Part shown: piece after piece, positions 16,260-24,115 of the stretch | Layout: the number at the start of each line of letters is the position of its first letter | Position numbering within the stretch: position 1 is the stretch's first letter | Assembly (NCBI RefSeq): GCF_009758175.1 | Contig: NZ_WRPM01000030.1 | Span: 1 to 41,491 of the forward strand | Direction: 5' to 3' | Origin: Nesterenkonia alkaliphila | GTDB taxonomy: Bacteria > Actinomycetota > Actinomycetes > Actinomycetales > Micrococcaceae | Length of the DNA: 41,491 nt | Made by a program: the position numbers and the translations under genes | The notes under the pieces: generated by a model | The model's database searches: none | What the model was told of the DNA's origin: nothing | Seen by the model: only the letters and a program-made list of their open reading frames with translations

Positions 16260-17143
16260 TGAGGGGCTCCTTCCGTACTGGTCCCTGAGCTGGTGCGGGC
16301 GCAGTAGTCAGTATCACTACAGACGAACATGGCTCCCCCGGCGTCGTCGGTAATCACCTCATCCAGATAGACCCCCTCGGAACCGCAGATCTGGCAGGGC
16401 CGTTCGAAGGACTGCGGCTCGAACGGATGATCCTCGAAGCCCAGGCTCTCCACCGAGGTGAAGGGGGGTACTGCGTAGATCCGCTTCTCGCGGCCGGCCC
16501 CGAAGAGCTGCAGGGCCGGGCTCATATGCATCTTGGGGTTGTCGAAGCTGGGGATCGGTGAAGGTGCCATGATGTAGCGCCCATTGACCCGCACCGGATA
16601 GTCATAGGTCTTGGCGATATGACCGTAGCGGGCGATGTCCTCGTAGAGCTTCACGTACATCAGGCCGTACTCCTCCAGGGCGTGCAGTCGCCGGGTTTCA
16701 GTCTCCCGCGGCTCCAGGAACCGCAGCGGCTCAGGGATCGGCACCTGATAGACGATGGTCTGACCCGCCGCCAACGGGGTCTCCGGTATCCGGTGGCGGG
16801 TCTGGATGATGGTGGCCTGCTCGGTGTGGGTAGTGGACGCCGAGCCCGCCACCCGTTCGAAGAACTGGCGGATAGAGACCGCATTGGTGGTGTCATCGGC
16901 ACCCTGGTCGATGACTTTGAGCAGATCCTCAGGGCCGATGATCGAGGCCGTGACCTGCACCCCTCCAGTTCCCCAGCCCCTCGGCATGGGCACTTCTCGG
17001 GAGGCGAAGGGCACCTGAAAGCCGGGGATGGCCACCCCTTTGAGCAGCGCCCGGCGGATGGCCCGCTTGGTCTGCTCGTCCAGGTAGCCCTCGTTGTAGA
17101 CGATGCGGGGCTCACTGGCCGGCCGCTGATCAGTCAGGGTCAT
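16256..17143 (-). CDS. phnJ: Alpha-D-ribose 1-methylphosphonate 5-phosphate C-P lyase
   Basis: 295 residues. The radical-SAM catalytic subunit that breaks the carbon-phosphorus bond. The four cysteines near the C-terminus are intact: RPCQICGSEG, then 21 residues, then VCSDTDYC. This is the CX2CX21C cluster-binding pattern plus the extra cysteine (C272 in E. coli) used as the thiyl radical. Other conserved spots: NEGYLDEQTKRAIRRALLKG (near the start) and FARYGHI-like KTYDYPVRVNGRYIMAPSPI. The ATG at 17141-17143 is chosen to match known N-termini; it overlaps phnI by 14 bases. Confidence 0.96.
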   Translation of the reverse strand: MTLTDQRPASEPRIVYNEGYLDEQTKRAIRRALLKGVAIPGFQVPFASREVPMPRGWGTGGVQVTASIIGPEDLLKVIDQGADDTTNAVSIRQFFERVAGSASTTHTEQATIIQTRHRIPETPLAAGQTIVYQVPIPEPLRFLEPRETETRRLHALEEYGLMYVKLYEDIARYGHIAKTYDYPVRVNGRYIMAPSPIPSFDNPKMHMSPALQLFGAGREKRIYAVPPFTSVESLGFEDHPFEPQSFERPCQICGSEGVYLDEVITDDAGGAMFVCSDTDYCARTSSGTSTEGAPQ

Positions 17144-18215
17144 TGCTTGCCCGCCCATCTGTGCTCTGGCCGAACTCGGCCCCCAACTGCCGCAGCAGCA
17201 CCAGCTCTGCTTGGAAGTCCACATAGTGCGGAAGCTTCAGATGTTCTACGAACCCGGTGGCCTGCACGTTGTCACAGTGTGAGATGACAAACTCCTCGTC
17301 CTGGGCCGGGGAGACTGCGCGCTCGCCGAACTCTGCGGCCCTCAGTGCACGGTCCACCAGTGCCATGGACATCGCTTTCCGCTCTGCGCGCCCGAAGGAG
17401 AGCCCGTAGCCTCGGGTGAACTGTGGCGGCTTCTCTGCCGAGCCCACGAACTGGTTGACCATCTGGCATTCGGTCACCTCGATCCGGCCGATGGGCACCT
17501 CATGGCCGATCTCGGGGGCCTCGAAGAGCACCTCAATCTCCCCGATCCGCACCTCTCCCGCAAAGGGGTGGGTGTTGCCGAAGCCGCGCTGGGTCGAATA
17601 TCCCAGAGAAAGCAGGAAGCCTTCGTCCCCTCGGGCAAGTGCCTGGAGCCGCTCAGCTCGGCTCATCGGGAAGGTGGCCGGTTCCCTGGTCAGGTCCCCC
17701 GGCTCCGGGTCCGCCCAGTCCTGCGGATGATCCGGCTCCACCAGCGCCGATCGGCCCAGCAGGTCGGTGACCCGGGGCATCGCCTCCGCCGCCTCACCCT
17801 GGGCGGCAGGGACCTCCGGGGTGTGAAGCTCCTCAGCCAACAGCCGGTGCGTGTAGTCAAAGGTTGCGCCCAGCTGCTGTCCGCCGGGAATGTCCTTGAA
17901 GGTCGCGGAGATGCGCCGTTCCGGAGGCAGCGCTCCGGTGTCCAGGGCCGCGGTCACTCCGAACCGGGGAAGTGTGGTCCGGTAGGAGCGCAGCAGCGTA
18001 ATTGCCTCAAGCACATCGCCCTGAGCCTGCAGCAGCGCCTTGGCGGCCAGCTCCGGGTCGTAGAGGGAGCCCTCGTTCATCACCCTGGAGACCAGCACGC
18101 CCATCTGCTCACTGATCTGCTGAGCGGTGACGCGCTCCTGACCGGAACCGCGCTTTGCCAGCAGAGCGTGGGCGTTCTCAATCGCCTTCTCTCCGCCTTT
18201 GACTGCCACATACAT
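17130..18215 (-). CDS. phnI: Carbon-phosphorus lyase complex subunit (nucleosidase)
   Basis: 361 residues. PhnI is the nucleosidase subunit that, with PhnG, H and L, swaps adenine of ATP for the phosphonate. Conserved start MYVAVKGGEKAIENAHALLA and the region LSLGYSTQRGFGNTHPFAGE (about 204-223) are as in the family. Later come GYGLSFGRAERKAMSMALVD (about 272-291) and HCDNVQATGFVEHLKLPHYV. Length is normal. It starts in a TGATG junction with the phnH stop, so translation is coupled. Confidence 0.96.
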   Translation of the reverse strand: MYVAVKGGEKAIENAHALLAKRGSGQERVTAQQISEQMGVLVSRVMNEGSLYDPELAAKALLQAQGDVLEAITLLRSYRTTLPRFGVTAALDTGALPPERRISATFKDIPGGQQLGATFDYTHRLLAEELHTPEVPAAQGEAAEAMPRVTDLLGRSALVEPDHPQDWADPEPGDLTREPATFPMSRAERLQALARGDEGFLLSLGYSTQRGFGNTHPFAGEVRIGEIEVLFEAPEIGHEVPIGRIEVTECQMVNQFVGSAEKPPQFTRGYGLSFGRAERKAMSMALVDRALRAAEFGERAVSPAQDEEFVISHCDNVQATGFVEHLKLPHYVDFQAELVLLRQLGAEFGQSTDGRASNDPD

Positions 18216-18826
18216 CAGATGTCTCCGATCAGGCTCAGCCGGGTGGTGCGCGGCAGGCCGCTGACCGCCCCGGGAGTCAGGAACAGCAGATCAACGCCGC
18301 GGGGGAAGGCTTCGGTGAGCCGCTGGCGGTCCTTCAGGAAGCGGGGCGGCAACCCGGCCCCGTTCCACGTGAGGCTCTCCCTGATCCCAGGCCCTGCGGC
18401 TGTGCAGCTGCCCTCAGCACCCTCGGCTGCCTCGATGATCACCGTGGCTGAGTGGTGCGGCTCCTGGTCGGTGCCCAGGTTCAGCGTGTCCAGGGGTGGG
18501 GCGGAATGCGGTGAGGAGGCCAGGCAGAACAGTGCCTGCGCGGCGTCGTCGACCAGGGGCGCTCCGGTGTGGAACCGGATCCACGTGGTGACCTCGGTGC
18601 TGCCGCGGAGGGCCTCGTCCAGCCACAGCGGCGTCTGCTCATCACAGAGAGTCAGTACGACGACGCCGGCTTCGGCAGTCAGCGGGGCAGGGGGTGTCAG
18701 CGGTACCCCCAATGGCTGTGGCGTCAGCGGGCGTGCCATGGCCTCAAGCACGGCGCGGAAGGTGCGCTGGGCATCGTGCACTGGGTGGGCGAACCCGGGG
18801 GTGAGGGCTGCTGTGGGCTGGCTCAT
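18215..18826 (-). CDS. phnH: Carbon-phosphorus lyase complex subunit
   Basis: 203 residues. PhnH is a dimeric core subunit of the PhnGHIJ complex. Typical features: the opening PGFAHPVHDAQRTFRAVLEA (about 10-29) followed by MARPLTPQPL, TLCDEQTPLWLD in the middle, and the ending RLTEAFPRGVDLLFL. The start overlaps phnG by 4 bases (ATGA) and its stop abuts the phnI start. Confidence 0.94.
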   Translation of the reverse strand: MSQPTAALTPGFAHPVHDAQRTFRAVLEAMARPLTPQPLGVPLTPPAPLTAEAGVVVLTLCDEQTPLWLDEALRGSTEVTTWIRFHTGAPLVDDAAQALFCLASSPHSAPPLDTLNLGTDQEPHHSATVIIEAAEGAEGSCTAAGPGIRESLTWNGAGLPPRFLKDRQRLTEAFPRGVDLLFLTPGAVSGLPRTTRLSLIGDI

Positions 18827-19314
18827 TCCTCATCCTCCTCGTCGCCGTCGTTCTCCCGGGCCACGGTGAAGAAGTCCACCACTGTGCTGCGGGCTTCGGC
18901 CCGGCGCGCCGCATCCTGGGCATTCTGGCGCTGCTCGAGCGCCGTAATGACCTCGGTGAGCACCTGTTCTCGCTGGCCGGAGTTCAGCAGGGCGTCAAAG
19001 ATGGCTGCCAGTCCGGCATGTTCGGGGTGGCTGCCCAGGACATAGGCGGTGCCAACCGCCTGCTCCGCTCCGGTGTGCAGAGCCACTGTGGCCCGGGTGA
19101 CGGTGGCCTCCCCCAGATTGAAGCGGTCACCGGTGCCGCCGGCCCGTCCCTGCACCATAACCAGTCCGGATTCGGGCGCGCGGAGGTACTCCACCTCGGG
19201 CCGATTGGGCCAGTTGCGCCAGAGCTCAGCCAGTTCGGCTGCCGAGGCGCCGGCGAGCACCCGGGCTGTGCGCTGCCGCTGCTCGGGAGGCACTGCTGTG
19301 TGGGAGTCTGCCAT
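18823..19314 (-). CDS. phnG: Carbon-phosphorus lyase complex subunit
   Basis: 163 residues from the ATG at 19312-19314, which begins MADSHTAVPPEQRQRTARVL as expected for PhnG. A longer start at 19353 would add 13 residues and run into the promoter region. Seen: LRAPESGLVMVQGRAGGTGD (about 45-64), RFNLGEATVTRATV, and GTAYVLGSHPEHAGLAAIFD. First gene of the lyase half. The 147-base gap upstream holds two PHO-box-like repeats, so it likely has its own promoter. No clear Shine-Dalgarno sequence. Confidence 0.93.
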   Translation of the reverse strand: MADSHTAVPPEQRQRTARVLAGASAAELAELWRNWPNRPEVEYLRAPESGLVMVQGRAGGTGDRFNLGEATVTRATVALHTGAEQAVGTAYVLGSHPEHAGLAAIFDALLNSGQREQVLTEVITALEQRQNAQDAARRAEARSTVVDFFTVARENDGDEEDEE

Positions 19315-19358
19315 GCCAGCTATGTTGTGCCGCCGGCATGAATCGGCCGGCACCGTTG

Positions 19359-19376
19359 GGTGAACTCAGAGTGAAT
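19359..19376 (-). promoter_or_regulatory. PHO-box-like direct repeat, proximal to phnG
   Basis: On the minus strand ATTCACT-CTGA-GTTCACC: two 7-base units spaced 11 bases apart, the layout of PhoP boxes in Streptomyces (GTTCACC plus 4 bases). It ends 45 bases before the phnG ATG. Found by eye. Confidence 0.55.
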
Positions 19377-19430
19377 GCTCCGGCAACCTTCCCGTCACCT
19401 GTCGGGCGGGCGCCCCGAGTGTGTCAGCCG

Positions 19431-19448
19431 GGTGAACAGCGGCTGAAC
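19431..19448 (-). promoter_or_regulatory. PHO-box-like direct repeat, distal to phnG
   Basis: On the minus strand GTTCAGC-CGCT-GTTCACC, again two units 11 bases apart, one base different from a perfect pair. It lies between the phnF stop (19461) and phnG, 72 bases from the proximal box. Confidence 0.55.
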
Positions 19449-19460
19449 CGGGCCGGCCGC

Positions 19461-20171
19461 TCAGCACTCCACGGTCACCCGGACCACGTCCTGACGGTGC
19501 CAGGTGTGCGAGACCATCAGCGGGGTGGCGGTCTCAGCGTCCACGCTCAGCGTCTGCACCGTCCAGGCGGTGCTGGGCCGGGGAAGCTCCAGCTGCGCTG
19601 CGATCTCCGCGGGGGGATAGTCTGCCGATACGGTGCTACGCGCCCGGGTGGGGTGGTGCCGGCCCATCAGCAGCACCTCGTGCAGGGACTCCACCGCGCC
19701 CAGGGCCACGCCCACCTCGGTAACCAGATGCGGCAGGATCCACTCATATGAGCAGCAGGCGAGTCTGTCATCCACCCAGCCGAGCCGGGTCAGCCGGATC
19801 ACAGTGAGGTCCTCCGCTCGGCCCAGCATCCGTGCCACCTGCGCCGGGGGCCGGGCCTGCTGCTCGATGTCTACGCGTTTGGTGCGGGCCCGGTGTCCGG
19901 CGGCCTCCACTATCGCGTGGAAGGAGGGTGGCTGCTGTCTGGAGATCACGACGTCGACAGGCCGGCTCACATAGGTTCCCACCCCTGGGACTCGCCGCAC
20001 CAGACCCTGGTGGATGAGTGTCTCCACAGCGGTGCGCAGCTGGAACCTGCTGGTGCCGAACCGCTGGGCCAGCTGGTGTTCACCGGGCAGCAGGGCACCG
20101 TCCGGCATACTGCTGATCTCCTCCTGCAGGGCAGCGGCGATCAGCTCCGCCTGTTGCCGCTGCTGCACCAC
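19461..20171 (-). CDS. phnF: GntR/HutC-family transcriptional regulator of the phn genes
   Basis: 236 residues. N-terminal winged helix-turn-helix (about 5-75: LLPGEHQLAQRFGTSRFQLR, then LIHQGLVRRVPGVGTYVSRP), followed by a UTRA ligand domain of HutC type (about 90-230). PhnF proteins repress phosphonate or phosphate uptake genes. GTG start 14 bases after the phnE stop, without a clear ribosome binding site, so coupling to phnE is likely. Position inside the cluster supports the name; the ligand is unknown. Confidence 0.85.
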   Translation of the reverse strand: MVQQRQQAELIAAALQEEISSMPDGALLPGEHQLAQRFGTSRFQLRTAVETLIHQGLVRRVPGVGTYVSRPVDVVISRQQPPSFHAIVEAAGHRARTKRVDIEQQARPPAQVARMLGRAEDLTVIRLTRLGWVDDRLACCSYEWILPHLVTEVGVALGAVESLHEVLLMGRHHPTRARSTVSADYPPAEIAAQLELPRPSTAWTVQTLSVDAETATPLMVSHTWHRQDVVRVTVEC

Positions 20172-20185
20172 TGGGCTGAGGTCCG

Positions 20186-21931
20186 CTATCTGACAACCTT
20201 GCGGACGTACATGGAGATCAGCTCCAGCACGACCACCACTGCCAGGATGTTGAGGATGATCAGGCTGAGGATGTCATAGCGGTTACGGGTGGAGGCCTCC
20301 AGCAGGTCGAAGCCGATTCCCAGTCCCAGCACACCCAGCAGGGTGGCGGCACGGATATTGACGTCGAGCTGGTAGAGGATATGGGCGATCGTCGCCGGGG
20401 CGGTCTGCCGCACTGTGGCGGCAAAGAATGTCTGGAGCCGATTGGCGCCGCTGGCCCGTACGGCGTCCTGCACCCGGGTGTCGGACTCCTCCAGGGAGTC
20501 GGCCACCAGTTTGGAGAGCAGTCCGATGGAGCCGAAGGCCAGGGCGAGCACACCAGCGGTGGCGTTGAAGCCGAGGATCACCACCAGGATGATGGCCAGC
20601 ACCAGCTCAGGGAAGGCGCGGCAGACCACGATGACGATCCGGAAAAACTTGGCGATCCCGGGGGTCGGTGCGACGTTGCGGGCAGCCATCGCGCCGATCG
20701 GCAGAGCGATGAACAGGCCCAGCAGCAGGGAGGCGAACCCGATCTGGACGGTTTCGACCAGAGCCGGGAAGAAACGGTCCCAGTAGAGGCCGCGGCCATC
20801 GGGCGGGAAGAACCGGCTGACCACCTCAGGGAAGTTGGTCACCGTGTTGGTCAGGACCTGCCAGTTGATCTGGATATCCCATACCGCGGCGACCACCAGG
20901 CCGATCAGCACCAGCCAGCCGAAGAACCGCTGGATGCGCCCCGCGTCCCACTGGGGGGAGGTGCGGACTGCTCCGTTTCTGGTGCGCTGGACCTGGTGGG
21001 TCTCTGTGGGGGCGGTCACCCAGTTGTTATGGGCAATCCGGTCAATCACGCCGAGGATTCCGCGCCGCCGGCCGCTGCCGTCCCGGCCCATCAGCTGGGT
21101 GCGAATGGCGCCGGAGAGCAGCTCCATGAAGATGCACAGCACCGTGATGATAATGGCCAGGCCCATCACCAGCTGCCATTGGCGGGTGTTCATCGCGGTG
21201 CTCAGGGCGGCCCCAATGCCGGGGACTCCCACGAAGCCCAGTAGCACCGAGTTGCGCAGGTTGATGTCCATCCGGTGCAGGCCGTGGGCGATGATCTGCG
21301 GCAGGATCTGCGGGATAACCGTGGAGTGGATCCACTGCCAGCGCGCACCGCCGGCGGCCTGGATCGCCTCGCTGGGCCCGCGGTTCACGTCTTCGATATT
21401 GTCTGCCAGGAGTTTGCCCACCATGCCGATGGAGCTCAGGCCCATGGCGATGATGCCGATCAGTGCACCGTTGGCCGGTCCGAAAACGCGAATCAGGATG
21501 ATCGCGAAGACCAGGTCCGGGGCGGCGCGGCAGAAGATCATGATGATCCGGGCGGTCTGCCGGGAGACCATCCCGGTGGTGGTGTTGACCGCGGCGAAGA
21601 TCGCGATCGGAACCGAAGTGACCACAGAGAACAGAGTGGCCAGGAACACGATCGCCAAAGTAGTCAGCGTCAGTTCGATGAGCCGGCCGGGCTCGGGGAA
21701 CTCCGGCGGGACCAGGCGGGAGAGGAAGTCCACCCCGTTGGCGAGGCGCTCGAAGATGGTGACCGGATTGATGCCGAGGTCATAGGCCGACCAGACGCAC
21801 ATGGCCAGCAGGCCGATGAAGATGGCCCAGGTGGCCACCACATGGGGATGCGGGGCGGGGCGGGGCGGCACCGGGTGCCTGCCGGAGGTGCTGCGCGGGG
21901 CCTCCGGCGCTTCGGGTGTCAGAGTTGCCAT
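20186..21931 (-). CDS. phnE: Phosphonate ABC transporter permease, two PhnE domains fused
   Basis: 581 residues, about twice a usual PhnE. Two homologous permease halves are visible. Half one (about 60-285) contains FCRAAPDLVFAIILIRVFGP and half two (about 340-581) contains VCRAFPELVLAIILVVILGF. Each has a TLTTLAIVFLATLFS / ETVQIGFASLLLGLFIALPI-type first helix and a DIEDVNRGPSEAIQAAGG / SLEESDTRVQDAVRASGA coupling loop. So one polypeptide would replace the PhnE1-PhnE2 heterodimer. It lies 25 bases after phnC, and phnF follows 14 bases later. Confidence 0.93.
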   Translation of the reverse strand: MATLTPEAPEAPRSTSGRHPVPPRPAPHPHVVATWAIFIGLLAMCVWSAYDLGINPVTIFERLANGVDFLSRLVPPEFPEPGRLIELTLTTLAIVFLATLFSVVTSVPIAIFAAVNTTTGMVSRQTARIIMIFCRAAPDLVFAIILIRVFGPANGALIGIIAMGLSSIGMVGKLLADNIEDVNRGPSEAIQAAGGARWQWIHSTVIPQILPQIIAHGLHRMDINLRNSVLLGFVGVPGIGAALSTAMNTRQWQLVMGLAIIITVLCIFMELLSGAIRTQLMGRDGSGRRRGILGVIDRIAHNNWVTAPTETHQVQRTRNGAVRTSPQWDAGRIQRFFGWLVLIGLVVAAVWDIQINWQVLTNTVTNFPEVVSRFFPPDGRGLYWDRFFPALVETVQIGFASLLLGLFIALPIGAMAARNVAPTPGIAKFFRIVIVVCRAFPELVLAIILVVILGFNATAGVLALAFGSIGLLSKLVADSLEESDTRVQDAVRASGANRLQTFFAATVRQTAPATIAHILYQLDVNIRAATLLGVLGLGIGFDLLEASTRNRYDILSLIILNILAVVVVLELISMYVRKVVR

Positions 21932-21956
21932 GAGTGTCTTCCCTCAGAGTCCCGGC

Positions 21957-22817
21957 TCAGGATTGCTGCTCTGTGGTGATCCCGGCCAGCTCAGGGACCT
22001 GCTGCTCGATCTCCTCATCGGTGACCACGGCGACTGCGCTGTAGATCTCGTGGGCTTCCTTCAGGCTCAGTGTGGAGGCGTCGCGGTCCATCACCAGCTC
22101 TCCGCCGCGCAGTCCGATGATCCGGTCGGAGAACTCCAGGGCCAGCTCCACCTGGTGCAGGGAGCAGACCACGGTGAGGTTGTCCTCTTTCGCGATTTTG
22201 CCGATCAGATTCATCACGGTGGCCGAGGAGACCGGGTCCAGGGCCGCCACCGGCTCATCGGCCAGCAGCACCTTGGGCTCCTGGATGAGTGCACGGGCAA
22301 TGGCCACCCGCTGCATCTGTCCGCCGGAGAGCGCATCGGCCCGGTTGAAGGCCTTATCGGCTAGACCCACCCGGGCCAGCTGCTCCATGGCCTGCTCCTT
22401 GACCTCTTTGGGGTACATGAACAGTCCCAGCCGAGGGCCGCCCAGGGAGCCGAGCTTTCCGGTGCAGACGTTCTCCAGCACGGACATGGACTCCACCAGG
22501 TGGAAGTGCTGGAAGATCATGCCGACCTCGCGGCGCAGCATGCGCAGCTTCCTGGCGCCGGCGCGGTGGACTTCGGTGCCCAGTGTGACCACCTCACCGG
22601 AGGTGGGCTTATGCAGCCCGTTGATATGGCGCAGCAGAGTGGACTTTCCGGAGCCGGAGAGGCCCAGCAGCACGTTGATCTTCTGCGGTGCGAAGTCAAT
22701 GTTGATGTCGTTGAGCGCCGTCACCTCGCCGAACTGCTTGGTGACATTGCGCAGCTGGATGGAACGCTCTTCGGAGCTGGTGAAACTGGCATCGGTCGCC
22801 ATCATGCTCTGGGCCAT
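21957..22817 (-). CDS. phnC: Phosphonate ABC transporter, ATP-binding protein
   Basis: 286 residues. Cytoplasmic ATPase of the phosphonate importer. Walker A LLGLSGSGKSTLLRHINGL (about 52-70), the PhnC-typical MIFQHFHLVESMSVLENV (Q-loop, about 100-117), signature LSGGQMQRVAIARAL (about 162) and Walker B VLLADEPVAALDPVSS (about 181). The C-terminal 40 residues (after LSLKEAHEIYSAV) form a small extra tail. It follows phnD by 98 bases, and that gap contains a perfect 17-bp hairpin. Confidence 0.94.
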   Translation of the reverse strand: MAQSMMATDASFTSSEERSIQLRNVTKQFGEVTALNDINIDFAPQKINVLLGLSGSGKSTLLRHINGLHKPTSGEVVTLGTEVHRAGARKLRMLRREVGMIFQHFHLVESMSVLENVCTGKLGSLGGPRLGLFMYPKEVKEQAMEQLARVGLADKAFNRADALSGGQMQRVAIARALIQEPKVLLADEPVAALDPVSSATVMNLIGKIAKEDNLTVVCSLHQVELALEFSDRIIGLRGGELVMDRDASTLSLKEAHEIYSAVAVVTDEEIEQQVPELAGITTEQQS

Positions 22818-22861
22818 GGTCCTTGGTCTTCCTGTCGGAACTTCTCAATGGTGGATGAGGG

Positions 22862-22903
22862 CGGGTCCGCACCCTGCCCGGCGTGCGGCAGGGTGCGGAC
22901 CCG
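22862..22903 (-). promoter_or_regulatory. Perfect 17-bp hairpin between phnD and phnC
   Basis: Arm 22862-22878 (CGGGTCCGCACCCTGCC) pairs with 22887-22903 without a mismatch; loop of 8 bases. It starts 12 bases after the phnD stop. There is no T-run on the minus strand, so attenuation or 3'-end protection of phnD mRNA is more likely than full termination. Confidence 0.8.
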
Positions 22904-22915
22904 GGGTGTCAGCGA

Positions 22916-23959
22916 TCAGCCTTCGCAGGCAGTTGCCTGAGTGACTTCGCAGACTGCGCGGATTCCGTCGAAGACGGAGTCAGTTGCCTCGGTGTAGCCC
23001 CAGTCGTTGGTGGGGACCAGGTGGCGGCAGTCACCGGTCTCAGTGTCGGTGTCCTCGCAGTAGCCGTTCTCGGCCAGCCACTCAACGTTGAGGTAGTCGA
23101 TGAGGATCTCCCGCATGGCCTCGATCATGTCATCGGGCAGGTTGCCGGAGGCTGCGAACGGCGATGAGGGGATGTCCTCGGACTCCCAGACCACCTTCAC
23201 CTGACCCTCTTCCAGGTCACCGGCTGCGATCATCTGCTCGTCGACGATGTTGTCGTAGGCGAAGCCGGCATCGCAGGTGCCGTCCAGGACGGCAAGCACG
23301 GAGTTGTCGTGAGCGCCCGCGAGGTAGGGGTCAATGTACTCTTCCTCGTTCTCCACGCCTTCTTCACCCTGGGGGAGAACGCCTGCGTCCATCAGACCGG
23401 CGAGGGGGTAGAGGCGGCCGGAGGTGGAGACCTCATCCACAAAGCAGACCGTCTTGCCGGCCACGTCCTCGATGCCGTTGATCTCATCGTTGTCGGAGAG
23501 TGTCACCAGGTAGGAGACGTAGGAAGGCTCCTCGTCCTGCTCACTTACGGCCACGGCCACCGACTGGGCGCCAGCGGTATCGGCGGCCACCACGTAGGAG
23601 AAGGGACCAAAGTTGGCGATATCGGCGGTGCCGGCGCCCAGAGCCTCAATGGCTGCAGCATAGGCAGTCACCTCATCGGATTCGATGGTGACATCGAGTG
23701 CTTCTTCGAACATCTCGATGAGGACCTCGTACTGGACCGCCAGCTCCACCTGGTCCTCAGAAGGGATGGAGACGAACTGCAGCTCGGTGGGCCAGTCGTC
23801 TCCGCCGTACTCCTCGCGCAGGTCAGGGAGAGAGCTGGCGTCCCCGCCGTTGCCGTTGTCATCGCTGTTGTCACCATTATCGCCGTTATCGCCGTTGCAG
23901 GCGGTGAGCGCTAGGGTCATTGCCGCGATTGCCGCGGGAAGTGCAAGTTTCCGTGCCAT
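22916..23959 (-). CDS. phnD: Phosphonate ABC transporter, substrate-binding lipoprotein
   Basis: 347 residues. Signal peptide with lipobox LTAC (about 18-21), so a lipoprotein. A low-complexity Asn/Gly/Asp linker follows, built of repeated GDN triplets. The PhnD-type binding fold shows VSIPSEDQVELAVQYEVLIE (about 63-82), ALGAGTADIANFGPFSYVVA (about 112-131) and GKTVCFVDEVSTSGRLYPLA (about 170). Four cysteines in the last 60 residues suggest disulfides in the exported protein. The protein is very acidic. First gene of the phn cluster; a promoter overlapping a PHO-box-like repeat lies about 130-170 bases upstream. Confidence 0.93.
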   Translation of the reverse strand: MARKLALPAAIAAMTLALTACNGDNGDNGDNSDDNGNGGDASSLPDLREEYGGDDWPTELQFVSIPSEDQVELAVQYEVLIEMFEEALDVTIESDEVTAYAAAIEALGAGTADIANFGPFSYVVAADTAGAQSVAVAVSEQDEEPSYVSYLVTLSDNDEINGIEDVAGKTVCFVDEVSTSGRLYPLAGLMDAGVLPQGEEGVENEEEYIDPYLAGAHDNSVLAVLDGTCDAGFAYDNIVDEQMIAAGDLEEGQVKVVWESEDIPSSPFAASGNLPDDMIEAMREILIDYLNVEWLAENGYCEDTDTETGDCRHLVPTNDWGYTEATDSVFDGIRAVCEVTQATACEG

Positions 23960-24018
23960 ATGAGCTGTTCAGTTCCTTCGCATCAGGGTGATCCGGGTGA
24001 TTTCGGCAGGCGGCGCAG

Positions 24019-24034
24019 GGCCCTGATCAGGGCC
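24019..24034. promoter_or_regulatory. Perfect 16-bp palindrome in the phnD leader
   Basis: GGCCCTGATCAGGGCC reads the same on both strands. It lies between the predicted phnD promoter and the phnD start, a position that suits an operator, for example for PhnF. It does not match the published mycobacterial PhnF site that I recall, so the factor is unknown. Confidence 0.5.
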
Positions 24035-24086
24035 GGCCGGTACCTCGACAAGGTTGCTCACCCAAGGTTGATCCTGAGAGACAAGC

Positions 24087-24115
24087 AGCATACGAATAGA
24101 AGAAGCACCGGTGAA
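24087..24115 (-). promoter_or_regulatory. Candidate phnD promoter
   Basis: On the minus strand TTCACC (24110-24115), a 17-base spacer and TATGCT (24087-24092) resemble a sigma-70 type promoter, 4 of 6 in each box. The -35 box is part of a PHO-box-like repeat. Confidence 0.5.

Noticed and set aside
17502-18869. A 455-codon open frame on the plus strand
   Set aside because: It lies opposite phnI and phnH, both of which have clear family motifs and coupled starts; the plus-strand product is Arg/Gln/Gly-rich without any motif. A high-GC shadow.
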